From Vibrio marinisediminis (GTDB lineage: Bacteria > Pseudomonadota > Gammaproteobacteria > Enterobacterales > Vibrionaceae), in contig NZ_JACFYF010000013.1 of assembly GCF_014050145.1 (NCBI RefSeq), positions 48,025-112,024 on the forward strand: a DNA stretch of 64,000 bases, in the 5' to 3' direction. The number at the start of each line of letters is the position of its first letter. Position 1 is the first letter of the stretch. Both the position numbers and the translations under genes were made by a program. The notes under the pieces were generated by a model, which saw only the letters and a list, made by a program, of their open reading frames with translations, ran no database searches and was not told where the DNA came from. Below are positions 46,076 through 56,202 of this stretch, piece after piece.

Positions 46076-47608
46076 TTAAACAGGTTGTGCTTCAAGGTTT
46101 GTAGAATGCTGATGTTGCAGCAAAAGTAAGTTACTGGCGTACGCGACTTTGAGTTCACTTGTTTTGGCTTGATACATGGCAACGTCAGCTTGGTGAATCG
46201 TGTCACTTATACTACCGCATGATTGATCATAGTGCGCTACTCCAATACTTGTTGAGACAAATAGCGGTTGAGTTTGATAGTGCACAGGGTTGTCAAAGGT
46301 GCGTAAGAGCATTTCAATTAACAATTCAACGTGCGAGTGGGAATACTTTTGCTGAAGTAAAATGACAAATTCATCACCACCAAGACGATATAATTTTGCT
46401 GGCTCATTTTGTAACGCATTGTTTAATCGTTGTGCTACTTCAATCAGTAGATGATCGCCAGCAGTATGCCCATAATCATCGTTTATAGCTTTGAAGCCAT
46501 TTAAATCGAGAATCATGACTGTTAATTCAGTGCCTGTGAGCCTTTGAAACTTTGCCATATCTGTATTAAAACAATGGCGGTTCGCTACGTGGGTTAAAGC
46601 ATCAGTGAGCAGCATAGATTCCGTTTTAAGCTTCGCTTCCATCAGCTCTGTAATTTCGAGAGCTGAGCACTCGACCTCTCCATGAATTATGTTGCTCCGA
46701 TTGATCTGGAAGTACCGTTTTTGATCTCTAATCAATAATGAATAGTTGAAACTTTCTGTAGAAGAGTTCTTCATTATTTCTTGGATAAAGGCTTCCAACA
46801 CAGCTCGTTTACGTTCATTCGGAATCGGGTCAAATTCATCTAAAAACTTCGAATTTGCGCGAATGATTAAGTTTTTTTCTACATTAATTACGAATAAGCA
46901 CACTTGAGTTAGATTATAAGTTCGAGAATGTTTCTCTTCGCTTTTTTCTAATTGAAATATCGTGTCTTTAAGCCTCCGTCGCATCGTTTCGAGTGAGCTG
47001 AAAATTGTCGTTATTTCTAAAATGTTTGAATCCGTTTTGGAAGGGGTTTGATAGTCTCCATTGGCAATCTGAAAAGCAAACTTTTGTAGTTCCAAAAAAG
47101 GACGGTTTAATGCCGCTAAAATTGTTCGTGTGAATGCAAGGGAAACGGTGAGTAATATGAGAGTAAGTACGACTAATTTCGGCGCAATAGCTTTCAAGGT
47201 AGTTTGAACGAAAGCTTTCTTGTCTTTTTCTACGGTTAATATACCAATAGTTTCACCTAGCTTGTTATCGATTGAGTACACAAGCGTATGAGTTTGAAGA
47301 TCATCATTGTGTTTGTTGATCACTTCAGCAAGTGTTAAACCATATACCAAAGATTCAAGTTTAACAGAGACAATATAATCAAGTTGAGACACTTGAGTTG
47401 TGACTAATTCAGCTTGTAATAAGTCGAACTGGGATAACGCAATTCTCGAATCTAGCAACTGTTGTGCAATGACTCGCTCATAACGCATGGTTTGTTTTTG
47501 ATGCTCTAGGTATAAATCATGCCCAATATACAGACCTACGACGAGTGCAAATGGAATCGTTGTAAGCATCAAGAAAACCGAAATGACGTACGAAGATAGT
47601 TTTTTCAT
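46076..47608 (-). CDS. Membrane diguanylate cyclase paired with a BMP-type binding protein
   Basis: The 510-residue protein has an N-terminal membrane helix (about 8-28), a periplasmic region (about 30-130), a second helix (about 145-165), a HAMP-like linker (AALNRPFLELQKFAFQIANGDY, quoted in part), a coiled linker and a PAS-like region (about 225-330). The GGDEF domain has the active loop RLGGDEF. Its start overlaps the stop of the upstream BMP-family gene by four bases, so the two are translationally coupled. I infer that the binding protein presents its ligand to this cyclase. No classical I-site is seen. Confidence 0.87.
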   Translation of the reverse strand: MKKLSSYVISVFLMLTTIPFALVVGLYIGHDLYLEHQKQTMRYERVIAQQLLDSRIALSQFDLLQAELVTTQVSQLDYIVSVKLESLVYGLTLAEVINKHNDDLQTHTLVYSIDNKLGETIGILTVEKDKKAFVQTTLKAIAPKLVVLTLILLTVSLAFTRTILAALNRPFLELQKFAFQIANGDYQTPSKTDSNILEITTIFSSLETMRRRLKDTIFQLEKSEEKHSRTYNLTQVCLFVINVEKNLIIRANSKFLDEFDPIPNERKRAVLEAFIQEIMKNSSTESFNYSLLIRDQKRYFQINRSNIIHGEVECSALEITELMEAKLKTESMLLTDALTHVANRHCFNTDMAKFQRLTGTELTVMILDLNGFKAINDDYGHTAGDHLLIEVAQRLNNALQNEPAKLYRLGGDEFVILLQQKYSHSHVELLIEMLLRTFDNPVHYQTQPLFVSTSIGVAHYDQSCGSISDTIHQADVAMYQAKTSELKVAYASNLLLLQHQHSTNLEAQPV

Positions 47609-48663
47609 TGTGTTGATGAACAGCTAAGGTTGATTTTTTGTGAAATAGCGTTGTTCTTGCCTTTCAATTCCAGAATGAGTTTGTCGATCAGCGTTTTGTC
47701 AGATGTGCTAACGCTAGGATTATGACTATTAATGGCGACATTGATGACACCTTGTTTAATACCAAAATGCTTGCGATTACCGTTCCAGATACCATTTTTT
47801 AGTTGCATTAGTGCTGCGAATACGGCGACATCAACTTTCTTCTCAAGTGATGCTAGTGTTGAGCTTGGAAACTGCATTGAATAGTCTTGGTCAACGCCAA
47901 AACTAAAGCTATCACCGTCATTTTTAACGGCTTCCATAACACCTAAACTTGCGTACCCTGCGACAGGGAAAATAACATCTACATTCTCATCAAGCATTTT
48001 TTGACTAATGGCTTTTGCACTGTCAACATCATCCCAAGAACGCGGACCTTTATTTATGTAATCAGTATTTAAAACTGCTGTTGGGTTTGAGTCTTTAAGC
48101 CCTAACTCATAGCCACATTTAAAGTTATTGATGGTGGGGATGTTTTTACCACCGATAAACCCAACTTTATTTGATTTAGTTTTCAAACCAGCAAGGTAGC
48201 CAATTATGTAAGCCCCCTCTGCATGATTAAAAGTCAGTCCGAGAATGTTTGGAACATGGTACGAAACGTCGAGTGAAATAAAGCGTATAGATGGGTATGT
48301 GCGAGCGACATCAGCAAACGTGTCCATTGAATTTGACTCTATGACTACTATAGGGCTGTATCCCTCTTTTGCTGCATTAATGAGTTCTTGTATATAGAGA
48401 CCATTGCTTTTATCGATGATCTTTCGCGTAACAGGAATAGAGGTTGTTTGTTCAAACCGACGAGTTCCCTTATCAACTAAATAAAGGTACGAACCTTGGT
48501 GTATTTCGCTTTGAAATAGCACAATTGGCTTTATCTCTGCCTCAGTTGCAAAAGTGGATGTAGAAACCAAGGTACACAAAAGGGCAGTAGTCAATGAGCG
48601 GTATTTTGAAAAAACGGAATTACTGCTATTTCTATCTTTATATTGTAAGCCGACTGAATTCAT
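47605..48663 (-). CDS. BMP/PnrA-family periplasmic binding protein
   Basis: The 352-residue protein has a signal region ending near STFATE (start at 48663; the leader is longer than usual). The BMP-family fold shows SIRFISLDVSYHVPNILGLTF, EGAYIIGYLAG, KVGFIGGKNIPTINNFKCGYELG and VDVIFPVAGYASLG (each within the family pattern). Family members bind nucleosides or related ligands for ABC uptake, but no permease or ATPase gene is nearby. Instead a GGDEF gene follows with a four-base overlap, pointing to a sensory role. Confidence 0.87.
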   Translation of the reverse strand: MNSVGLQYKDRNSSNSVFSKYRSLTTALLCTLVSTSTFATEAEIKPIVLFQSEIHQGSYLYLVDKGTRRFEQTTSIPVTRKIIDKSNGLYIQELINAAKEGYSPIVVIESNSMDTFADVARTYPSIRFISLDVSYHVPNILGLTFNHAEGAYIIGYLAGLKTKSNKVGFIGGKNIPTINNFKCGYELGLKDSNPTAVLNTDYINKGPRSWDDVDSAKAISQKMLDENVDVIFPVAGYASLGVMEAVKNDGDSFSFGVDQDYSMQFPSSTLASLEKKVDVAVFAALMQLKNGIWNGNRKHFGIKQGVINVAINSHNPSVSTSDKTLIDKLILELKGKNNAISQKINLSCSSTQ

Positions 48664-48682
48664 GGATTAAAGTCTATTATAG

Positions 48683-48706
48683 TTATCATTAAATATAATT
48701 ATCATT
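48683..48706. promoter_or_regulatory. Paired TTATCATT elements before the BMP-GGDEF operon
   Basis: Two direct copies of TTATCATT lie at 48683-48690 and 48699-48706, 16 bases apart, just upstream of the start codon at 48663. They resemble Fur half-sites, but no full 19-bp Fur box is formed. The rest of the gap 48707-49022 is AT-rich with no gene I can support. Confidence 0.4.
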
Positions 48707-49021
48707 GTCACTCTATTCTATAAGTGCAACATATGAGTGGAGTTTATTAATAGTTTGCTATTTAATCAATGGTTTAATTGTTAAATTGTAGTGTAATAAA
48801 GGTTAGTGTGAAGTGGATGATTTTATATGCCGCAGAGACTTTAAAGACTAAACAATAAGCGTTTAAGAGTTGAGGATTTTTCTAAATTTATAAAGTTTGT
48901 ATAGATGAATTGGTTTGTGTTTTGCTAGAAGGACTTTTGAATCAACACACAAATATACTTCTAATTAGCTTCTATATTTTTTTGTTTGACTATTTGCTTC
49001 AACGAGAGTTACTGCTGACCT

Positions 49022-49048
49022 ATAAAAAAAGCCGCGTTATGCGGCTTT
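49022..49048 (-). terminator. Terminator after the DUF3069 gene
   Basis: On the minus strand AAAGCCGC pairs with GCGGCTTT (8 bp, 5-nt loop), followed by a T run. Confidence 0.88.
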
Positions 49049-49063
49049 ATCAGTTCGAGTGAA

Positions 49064-49501
49064 TTACTTGGCGAATACGTCAGTAAAATCACGCTTTAGA
49101 ATTGGATCACGGCGAGCTTTTTTAAGTTGCTTAACCATGTCTTTTACGCAGTTGTGCAGCACTTGATCAAGTAGCGTTGCACGGTACTGTTCTTTGTCTT
49201 CGTCAGTCATACCTTCAGGAAGGTTTAGTGTTGGAAACTCTTCCATTACGTTTAGACCGGCAAATGCTTGGCTAACTGAAACGAGTGCATGAAACTGTTC
49301 AAAGTTATCTAAAATGTTTTGCGCACTCTTCGGTAGCTCGTTCCACGACTCACGTACAGCATCTTCAGATACTTCATGGATTGATACAACCATCTCGTAC
49401 ATCGCTTCTGGTACGCCGTCAAACTCAATTACTTGACGAAGTTCTGCTGAAACAGTAGACAGATCGATGATTTTTTTCTCAGTTGGAGTCACGTCAGACA
49501 T
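49064..49501 (-). CDS. DUF3069 family protein
   Basis: The 145-residue, all-helical acidic protein has segments VPEAMYEMVVSIHEVSEDAVRESWNELP and LHNCVKDMVKQLKKARRDP (quoted in part), the DUF3069 pattern found in Vibrio and relatives. It is cytosolic by sequence, with no known function. It is monocistronic with its own terminator. Codon use looks like a well-expressed gene. Confidence 0.85.
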   Translation of the reverse strand: MSDVTPTEKKIIDLSTVSAELRQVIEFDGVPEAMYEMVVSIHEVSEDAVRESWNELPKSAQNILDNFEQFHALVSVSQAFAGLNVMEEFPTLNLPEGMTDEDKEQYRATLLDQVLHNCVKDMVKQLKKARRDPILKRDFTDVFAK

Positions 49502-49668
49502 AGTCTTTTCTCTTTTACGTTGTATATCCCGCGATATGCTAGTTTTTCTGCAATAAATGTCAACCTTAGTGGAGGATTTGGCACACGTAAAGTATGCTAA
49601 AGTTTAAATATCTGATTTATTGGGTAGTTTGCCGCTAGGTCGAATAATAAGAAATGACAGGATCAACT

Positions 49669-50625
49669 ATGAAAATATTGCTGGTGGATGATGTGCAAAT
49701 GGAGCGTATGCAATTAGCAATCAGACTCAAACAGTTGGGGCATATCGTTGAAATGGCGGAGTCCGGCAAAGAAGCATTAGCACTTTATCCCGATTTTAAC
49801 CCAGATCTTGTGTTGCTTGATATCACGATGCCTGAAATGGATGGTTTTGAAGTATCGCAGAAAATTCGAGAGCTCTACCCAGAGTGGATTCCTATCATAT
49901 TTTTAAGTTCACACGATGCGCCTGAGATTATTGCAAATGCCATAGAGTCGGGTGGTGATGATTACCTAATTAAGCCAGTTGATAAACTGGTGCTAAGAGC
50001 AAAACTGACCGCGATGCAGCGCATTGCCTTTATGCGAAATCAACTGAATAAAAAAACAGCTGATCTGGCTAGGTTAAACCAAGAGCTTGAAAAACTGGCA
50101 AGTGAAGACGGATTAACCAAGGTCCGTAACCGCCGAGATGTAGATAAAAAACTGAAAGAGATGATTTCAGTACACGGTCGCCACACCATGTCTCTCACCG
50201 TGATATTATTGGATGTTGATTTTTTCAAACTATATAACGACAACTATGGGCATATCCAAGGCGATCAATGCTTAGTGGAAATAGCGACAACACTCAAAAA
50301 CCTCTTTGCTCGAAACGGTGAAGTTGTGGGGCGCTATGGCGGCGAGGAATTTGTCATTTTGGTAGGTCATAGCGATGTCTATCAAGCGGAAGGACATGCG
50401 GCGCGCGTAAAACAGACATTAACGGATAAATGTATTACCCATAGCTACAGCGATGTGGCGCAGTATGTGACCGTGTCACAAGGAGTGATTAGCCTACAAC
50501 CAACGGGAAGAGAAACAGTTGACGAACTGTACCACATGGCTGACCGCGCGCTGTATCAGGCAAAAAGACAAGGGCGTAATCGATACGTCATCTACGACCC
50601 TTCAATGGAATACCAAGAGCAATAG
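49669..50625 (+). CDS. Response regulator with GGDEF output (PleD-like)
   Basis: The 318-residue cytosolic protein has an N-terminal receiver (1-120) with acidic pocket LLVDD, phosphorylation Asp in DLVLLDITMPEMDGF and the KP of LIKPVD, then a coiled linker and GGDEF with RYGGEEF. Phosphorylation would activate c-di-GMP synthesis. No cognate histidine kinase is adjacent. I chose the ATG at 49669 (MKILLVDD), with AGGA six bases upstream, over 49654. RNGE stands where an I-site RxxD would be, so product inhibition may be lost. Confidence 0.88.
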   Translation: MKILLVDDVQMERMQLAIRLKQLGHIVEMAESGKEALALYPDFNPDLVLLDITMPEMDGFEVSQKIRELYPEWIPIIFLSSHDAPEIIANAIESGGDDYLIKPVDKLVLRAKLTAMQRIAFMRNQLNKKTADLARLNQELEKLASEDGLTKVRNRRDVDKKLKEMISVHGRHTMSLTVILLDVDFFKLYNDNYGHIQGDQCLVEIATTLKNLFARNGEVVGRYGGEEFVILVGHSDVYQAEGHAARVKQTLTDKCITHSYSDVAQYVTVSQGVISLQPTGRETVDELYHMADRALYQAKRQGRNRYVIYDPSMEYQEQ

Positions 50626-50634
50626 AGCATTACA

Positions 50635-51873
50635 TTACTGAGCTGCAACCACCCGGTTGCGGCCGGTCTGCTTCGCTTTGTATAGAGCTTGGTCAGCCGC
50701 TTTCAATACAACGGCGGTGTCTCGCGCTTCATAACTATCTGCAACTCCGATACTGATGGTCAACGAAACTGTATCTGACTTTTTGCTGTTGTTTCGCTTC
50801 TTGCTGCCTTCTTTGTTGTCTTTAGGACGAGCGCCCATGTTTCGCAGTGCTAATTCGTACTCTTCAATACTTATGCGCAGTTCTTCTAAATGGTCCCATG
50901 CATCATCGGCAAACTTACCTTTAAAGAGCACGGTAAATTCTTCGCCACCGTAGCGATAAACGCGTGCGTTGCCGCCCACTTCGCGTAGCTTACTGGCGAC
51001 CAGTTTTAGGACGTCATCGCCGGTATCATGACCATAAGTGTCATTAAATGCTTTAAAATGATCAATATCGAGCATAGCCAGAGAATACTTGCGCCCAAGA
51101 TGTTTAAGATCAGATTCGAGCGCCAGCCTGCCAGGAATACCCGTTAAACGGTCATTAAAGGCGAGCTCGTAGCTGGCAGACATTAGATATATCAAAAGTA
51201 AGATGCCCGACAAGCTAAACAATGCACTGGAGATGTAACTGACGTGGAAAAATACAAAGGTTGATGAGGCTATTAATACTGAGGAATAGACTGCCGCATC
51301 AATAATCTGATTGAATTTTAATACCGCGATTGCGCAAGAGAGCACGACAGCAGTGAGGTACAACACTAAAACTAATGGTAGACGCGAAACTTCAGGGGCC
51401 ACGTACAATAGCGCATAATCTTGTTGGTTCGCTCCTGTATCAACCACATAGTTCAGAGTCAGTTGACTCCAAATTACAAATAACACCAAAATAGCCAAAT
51501 AGCTTGCAAAGCCCTTACTTCTAATTGTGTTATCTTTGAATGGGTAAATGGCTAGACAAGCCGCTGGCAATGAAAATGCCAGCAATGATAGTTCAAGTAA
51601 CGTTGTCCCAGTTGAGAGTGGACTTTGTAATGAGTTCTGTATGATCCAATAGGTGACTAACATCGCCGTACCCACCATCGCACAACGGCTTTGCTTAAAC
51701 ACATGCCCTAAAACAATAGTGGCAGTAAATAGCACATACGGGAGATTGATACTGATGCTTTCATTAGCGCTGATTAGAGCAGTGACATTGTCAATGCCGA
51801 ATGCGATCAAGAGCAACAATCCTAACGGAAACGAAAAACGAAACCAGCTAGATGTTACGATTGAAAATGACAT
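50635..51873 (-). CDS. Polytopic membrane diguanylate cyclase with a basic insertion
   Basis: The 412-residue protein has about seven membrane helices (1-215) resembling MHYT/7TM-type inputs but without their signature residues, then GGDEF with LTGIPGRLALES and active loop RYGGEEF. A 20-residue Lys/Ser/Asn-rich insertion (about 340-362, KEGSKKRNNSKKSD) interrupts the C-terminal half of the GGDEF domain before the VSLTISIGVAD strand. It converges on the PleD-like gene with only nine bases between stops. Confidence 0.87.
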   Translation of the reverse strand: MSFSIVTSSWFRFSFPLGLLLLIAFGIDNVTALISANESISINLPYVLFTATIVLGHVFKQSRCAMVGTAMLVTYWIIQNSLQSPLSTGTTLLELSLLAFSLPAACLAIYPFKDNTIRSKGFASYLAILVLFVIWSQLTLNYVVDTGANQQDYALLYVAPEVSRLPLVLVLYLTAVVLSCAIAVLKFNQIIDAAVYSSVLIASSTFVFFHVSYISSALFSLSGILLLIYLMSASYELAFNDRLTGIPGRLALESDLKHLGRKYSLAMLDIDHFKAFNDTYGHDTGDDVLKLVASKLREVGGNARVYRYGGEEFTVLFKGKFADDAWDHLEELRISIEEYELALRNMGARPKDNKEGSKKRNNSKKSDTVSLTISIGVADSYEARDTAVVLKAADQALYKAKQTGRNRVVAAQ

Positions 51874-52120
51874 TAATTAGATGCGCCTTTGGTATTGATG
51901 ATGATTACCGAACGAGTAAGCATAACGTTATTAAATGATATTCCAAGTGTTTTGCTAATAAATTGGATGAAAAATGCGTCATACCATAAACAATCGGTAT
52001 TGTTTTATTCAGAAACGGCTAACCTTGTATTAGATTTACTTAAGCTGAAGGTGATTTTGTCAGCGCGTATTATGGATCAACAACGCGGAATTAACCGGTA
52101 TGTAGGCGCGGGGAGAAGCA

Positions 52121-52489
52121 ATGCAAATTAGTGAAGACGTCCATAACTATATGGAAAATTTAGTTGGACAGGTTTTAGCTCGACCAGAGTACACTGAGCA
52201 ATTTGACAACGACCAATTGGCGGATCTTGCTTGTTTGGCTTTGATACAGTTAAAGCCGGTCTATATTCGCCATGATATTGATTTTCTCTCAACATTGTCA
52301 GAGCAACGTCTGATGTTGCTTAAAGAGTATGCTGAAACAGCGGTGTCTTCAGCTAAAGGGATGATTTTGGAAGATCGCCGAAAAAATCGCCAAGATGAAT
52401 TCCCTGTGATTTTTACTAACCCTCGTTTTGATGAAGACGCCGAGCTTGAGTGGTTTGAAAAGCCAATACTAAAACAACAAATAAAATAA
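52121..52489 (+). CDS. ComFB family protein (candidate c-di-GMP receptor)
   Basis: The 122-residue protein matches the ComFB family: VHNYMENLVGQVLARPEY, then LADLACLALIQLKPVYIRHDIDFL (quoted in part) with the conserved L-K-P-x-Y near 48-52. ComFB proteins were named from Bacillus competence genes; cyanobacterial and Bacillus members have been reported to bind c-di-GMP. The C-terminal 40 residues (EDRRKNRQDEFPVIF..) extend past the family core. GGGAGAAGC precedes the ATG. The next gene starts nine bases later. Confidence 0.8.
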   Translation: MQISEDVHNYMENLVGQVLARPEYTEQFDNDQLADLACLALIQLKPVYIRHDIDFLSTLSEQRLMLLKEYAETAVSSAKGMILEDRRKNRQDEFPVIFTNPRFDEDAELEWFEKPILKQQIK

Positions 52490-52498
52490 GGAGTCACA

Positions 52499-52780
52499 GT
52501 GGGGCTATTTTCACGTCTGTTTGGAAACAGTAAAGTAGAGACAAAGAAGGTAAACGTTGAACCTGTCGAATACAAAGGTTTTGCGATTTATCAAGAAGCG
52601 ATAGAAGAGTCCGGTCAATACCGAATCGCTGGTCGGATCGAGAAAGAAGTGGATGGTGAAATTAAATCTCATCGATTTATTCGATCTGACGTGCTTTCTA
52701 GTCGTGCGGACGCTGATGAATTCATGTTGAAAAAAGCGCAAATGTTTATAGATCAGATGAACGGTAAAATTTTCGATTAG
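52499..52780 (+). CDS. HlyU-family (PF10115) small protein
   Basis: The 93-residue protein has MGLFSRLFG at the N-terminus, VEYKGFAIYQEAIEESGQYRIAGRI and IKSHRFIRSDVLSSRADADEF (quoted in part), the pattern Pfam calls HlyU. This is not the ArsR-type HlyU of V. cholerae and V. vulnificus, so a regulatory role is doubtful. The start is GTG at 52499 with AGGAG five bases upstream. It is in an operon with the ComFB gene. Confidence 0.82.
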   Translation: MGLFSRLFGNSKVETKKVNVEPVEYKGFAIYQEAIEESGQYRIAGRIEKEVDGEIKSHRFIRSDVLSSRADADEFMLKKAQMFIDQMNGKIFD

Positions 52781-52812
52781 TGTTATCGGATTTGATAGAT
52801 GTCATAAATTTT

Positions 52813-52849
52813 AGAACCATTAGCAGTTATGCTCATGGTTCTTTTTTTG
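52813..52849 (+). terminator. Terminator of the ComFB-HlyU-like operon
   Basis: AGAACCAT pairs with ATGGTTCT, followed by seven T. The remaining part of the gap up to 53074 holds the pntA promoter region and no gene. Confidence 0.85.
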
Positions 52850-53074
52850 TAAGTAAGAAAACTAATTTATTGTTTTTTCTTCTCTTTTTTGCGATCTGGT
52901 AAGGCCTCTTTTCAGAGGGATTGTATTGTTTGATCACATCTAAAATTGCAAAATGGACGAATATATCTAGTCTTAGCGAATGGATTTCCGCTTTTTTATT
53001 ACTAAATGCTTGAAATTCGGACCGCCGTTAGTTAGAAAAAGAATAATCATTGTGCCAATAGTCAAGGAATAGCT

Positions 53075-54631
53075 ATGCAAATTGGTGTGCCAAAAGAAAT
53101 ACTCGCTGGAGAAACGCGAGTGGCTGCGTCACCGAAGTCGGTTGAGCAGCTTATCAAAATGGGTTTTGACGTAGCCGTTGAATCTCACGCAGGGGAATTG
53201 GCAAGTTTCGACGATGCCTCTTTTGAAGCCGCAGGAGCAAAAGTTGTCACGAAAGATGACGTTTGGGCTTCTGAAATTATCTTTAAAGTTAATGCGCCTA
53301 TTATTGATAGCGAAAAGGGCATTGATGAGCTTGCTTTAATGCAAGATGGAGCGACTCTTGTTAGCTTTATTTGGCCGGCTCAAAATCCAGAATTGATGGA
53401 ACAGCTTTCAAGCAAAAACATCAATGTCATGGCAATGGATGCTGTCCCACGTATCTCTCGCGCTCAAGCACTAGACGCGCTTTCGTCAATGGCAAATATT
53501 GCGGGTTATCGCGCAGTTGTGGAAGCCGCACACGAATTTGGACGCTTCTTTACTGGGCAGATTACAGCAGCAGGTAAAGTACCACCTGCAAAAGTACTGG
53601 TTGCGGGCGCTGGTGTTGCTGGCCTTGCTGCGATTGGTGCGGCGGGTAGCTTAGGTGCCATTGTTCGCGCATTTGATGTTCGCCCGGAAGTAAAAGAGCA
53701 AGTTCAATCTATGGGTGCCGAATTCTTGGAAGTTGATTTTCAAGAAGATTCAGGTTCCGGCGATGGCTATGCAAAAGAAATGTCTGATGACTTCAACAAA
53801 AAAGCGGCAGAGCTTTATGCTGAGCAAGCGAAAGACGTTGATATCATTGTAACCACAGCTCTTATCCCAGGACGCCCGGCGCCGACGCTGATTACCAAAG
53901 AAATGGTAGACAGCATGAAAGCTGGTAGTGTAATCGTTGACTTAGCTGCGGCGAACGGTGGTAACTGTGAATACACAGTAGCGGATCAAGTTATCACGAC
54001 TGCAAACGGCGTAAAAATCGTCGGTTACACGGATATGGTTGGTCGCTTACCGACGCAATCTTCTCAGCTTTATTCAACTAACCTTGTTAACTTGATGAAA
54101 CTGCTGTGCAAAGAGAAAGACGGCAACATCGATATTGACTTTGAAGACGTTGTATTGCGTGGTGTAACAGTAGTCAAAGCAGGTGAAGTTACATGGCCTG
54201 CGCCACCAATCCAAGTTTCGGCACAGCCAGAACAAGCTCCTCAAGCAGCACCGGCTCCTCAAAAGAAAGAGGAAAAACCGGTATCACCAGTCAAAAAACT
54301 CATTGGCTTAGGTGTAGCACTAGTAGCATTTGGCTGGGTTGCTTCTGTCGCACCGGCTTCATTCCTAGCTCACTTCACCGTATTCATTCTATCGTGCGTG
54401 GTTGGTTACTACGTGGTTTGGAATGTAACACATGCACTTCATACTCCTCTTATGTCTGTGACGAATGCAATTTCAGGCATCATTGTAGTCGGTGCATTAT
54501 TGCAAGTTGGTCAGGGGAATGGGGCGGTGACATTCTTGTCGTTTATTGCGATTTTGATTGCCAGCATCAACATTTTCGGTGGCTTCACCGTGACCAAGCG
54601 TATGCTTGAAATGTTCCGTATTAATCGATAG
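53075..54631 (+). CDS. pntA: NAD(P) transhydrogenase subunit alpha
   Basis: The 518-residue subunit of the proton-translocating transhydrogenase carries the NAD(H)-binding domain I (1-375; [21 protein letters not shown] with the RQD-loop equivalent, [15 protein letters not shown] Rossmann motif; quoted in part). A Pro/Ala linker follows ([16 protein letters not shown]), then about four membrane helices. With PntB it exchanges NADH and NADP+ reducing power using the proton gradient. The gene is followed by pntB after 12 bases. Confidence 0.96.
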   Translation: MQIGVPKEILAGETRVAASPKSVEQLIKMGFDVAVESHAGELASFDDASFEAAGAKVVTKDDVWASEIIFKVNAPIIDSEKGIDELALMQDGATLVSFIWPAQNPELMEQLSSKNINVMAMDAVPRISRAQALDALSSMANIAGYRAVVEAAHEFGRFFTGQITAAGKVPPAKVLVAGAGVAGLAAIGAAGSLGAIVRAFDVRPEVKEQVQSMGAEFLEVDFQEDSGSGDGYAKEMSDDFNKKAAELYAEQAKDVDIIVTTALIPGRPAPTLITKEMVDSMKAGSVIVDLAAANGGNCEYTVADQVITTANGVKIVGYTDMVGRLPTQSSQLYSTNLVNLMKLLCKEKDGNIDIDFEDVVLRGVTVVKAGEVTWPAPPIQVSAQPEQAPQAAPAPQKKEEKPVSPVKKLIGLGVALVAFGWVASVAPASFLAHFTVFILSCVVGYYVVWNVTHALHTPLMSVTNAISGIIVVGALLQVGQGNGAVTFLSFIAILIASINIFGGFTVTKRMLEMFRINR

Positions 54632-54643
54632 GAGTAACAAGGA

Positions 54644-56047
54644 ATGTCTGCAGGACTAGTACAAGCAGCTTACATTGTTGCTGCTATATTTTTCATTTTG
54701 AGCCTAGCGGGTTTATCGAAGCAGGAGTCTGCGAGAGCAGGTAACTACTACGGAATCGCTGGTATGGCGTTTGCTTTGATCGCAACGATCTTTAGCCCTG
54801 ACGCATCAGGTACGGTATGGGTACTTATCGCTATGGCGATTGGTGGCTCGATCGGTATTTTCTACGCTAAGAAAGTAGAAATGACGGAAATGCCTGAGTT
54901 GGTAGCGATTTTACACAGCTTTGTTGGTATGGCGGCGGTGTTGGTTGGATTTAATAGCTACATTGATCCACCGGCGATTGCGAATGCTGATTTACTTTCT
55001 CAATCAGAACTTAATGCACATCATGTTATTCACCTAGTTGAAGTATTCCTTGGTGTCTTCATTGGTGCGGTAACGTTTACCGGTTCTGTTGTCGCATTTG
55101 GTAAATTGCGCGGTGTTATTTCATCTTCACCGTTAAATATACCTCATAAGCACAAGTTGAACTTGGCAGCGATTGTCGTTTCAACGCTATTAATGATCTA
55201 CTTCGTTAAAGCTGACGGCAGCATGTTCGCATTGATTGTCATGACCTTGATTGCTTTCGCATTTGGTTACCATCTTGTTGCTTCAATTGGCGGCGCAGAT
55301 ATGCCAGTTGTAGTATCAATGTTGAACTCTTATTCAGGTTGGGCTGCGGCGGCAGCAGGTTTCATGCTTGCAAACGATCTTCTAATTGTAACTGGTGCTT
55401 TGGTTGGTTCGTCAGGTGCGATCCTTTCTTACATCATGTGTAAAGCAATGAATCGTTCGTTTATTAGTGTTATTGCTGGTGGTTTTGGTCAAGAGGTGGT
55501 TATCTCAAGCGACCAAGAATACGGTGAACACCGCGAAACGAATGCAGAAGATGTCGCTGATATGCTGAAAAACGCGAAATCAGTTATTATCACTCCAGGG
55601 TATGGTATGGCCGTTGCTCAGGCACAATACCCAGTGCATGAAATTACCGAAAAGCTTCGTTCACAAGGTGTTGATGTTCGATTTGGTATCCACCCTGTAG
55701 CAGGGCGACTACCTGGTCACATGAACGTATTGTTAGCGGAAGCGAAGGTACCTTACGATATCGTGTTGGAAATGGATGAACTCAATGATGATTTCCCATC
55801 GACTGATGTAGTATTGGTTATCGGCGCCAACGACACGGTAAACCCAGCGGCACTTGAAGATCCAAATAGCCCAATTGCTGGTATGCCAGTATTGGAAGTT
55901 TGGAACGCAAAAGATGTTATCGTCTTTAAGCGTTCAATGAACACGGGTTACGCGGGTGTACAAAACCCATTGTTCTTCAAAGAAAATACGCAAATGTTGT
56001 TTGGTGACGCAAAAGAGAGTGTAGACGCTATCGCGAAAGCACTATAA
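54644..56047 (+). CDS. pntB: NAD(P) transhydrogenase subunit beta
   Basis: The 467-residue subunit has about nine membrane helices (1-270) and a C-terminal NADP(H)-binding domain III (about 285-467; [49 protein letters not shown]; quoted in part). GGAGTAACAAGGA precedes the ATG. The pntAB pair is followed by a strong terminator and then vxrA, the same neighbourhood as I recall for V. cholerae chromosome II. Confidence 0.96.
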   Translation: MSAGLVQAAYIVAAIFFILSLAGLSKQESARAGNYYGIAGMAFALIATIFSPDASGTVWVLIAMAIGGSIGIFYAKKVEMTEMPELVAILHSFVGMAAVLVGFNSYIDPPAIANADLLSQSELNAHHVIHLVEVFLGVFIGAVTFTGSVVAFGKLRGVISSSPLNIPHKHKLNLAAIVVSTLLMIYFVKADGSMFALIVMTLIAFAFGYHLVASIGGADMPVVVSMLNSYSGWAAAAAGFMLANDLLIVTGALVGSSGAILSYIMCKAMNRSFISVIAGGFGQEVVISSDQEYGEHRETNAEDVADMLKNAKSVIITPGYGMAVAQAQYPVHEITEKLRSQGVDVRFGIHPVAGRLPGHMNVLLAEAKVPYDIVLEMDELNDDFPSTDVVLVIGANDTVNPAALEDPNSPIAGMPVLEVWNAKDVIVFKRSMNTGYAGVQNPLFFKENTQMLFGDAKESVDAIAKAL

Positions 56048-56063
56048 GCTTACTAAAGCATTG

Positions 56064-56092
56064 AAAGGTCAGCATTATGCTGGCCTTTTTTA
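56064..56092 (+). terminator. Terminator of pntAB
   Basis: AAGGTCAGCA pairs with TGCTGGCCTT (3-nt loop, one G-T), followed by TTTTT. Confidence 0.9.
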
Positions 56093-56202
56093 AATCAATT
56101 TATAATTGACATGAATATCACATTCAAAGCATCGAGACTTGTCATAATGACAATGTCTGGTGGTAACTCGCTGATTTAATAAGTTTTGCCTTGAAATATA
56201 CA

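Noticed and set aside
52060-52120. GEMM (c-di-GMP) riboswitch before the ComFB gene
   Set aside because: The GGCGCGGGG stretch lacks the conserved GEMM core and tetraloop-receptor arrangement.
51889-52131. 80-residue open frame before the ComFB gene
   Set aside because: Overlaps the ComFB start, begins at a non-ATG codon without a ribosome binding site and shows no family pattern.
52499-52780. Calling this gene the haemolysin regulator HlyU
   Set aside because: The characterised HlyU is an ArsR-type winged helix protein; this sequence belongs to the unrelated PF10115 family that carries the same name.
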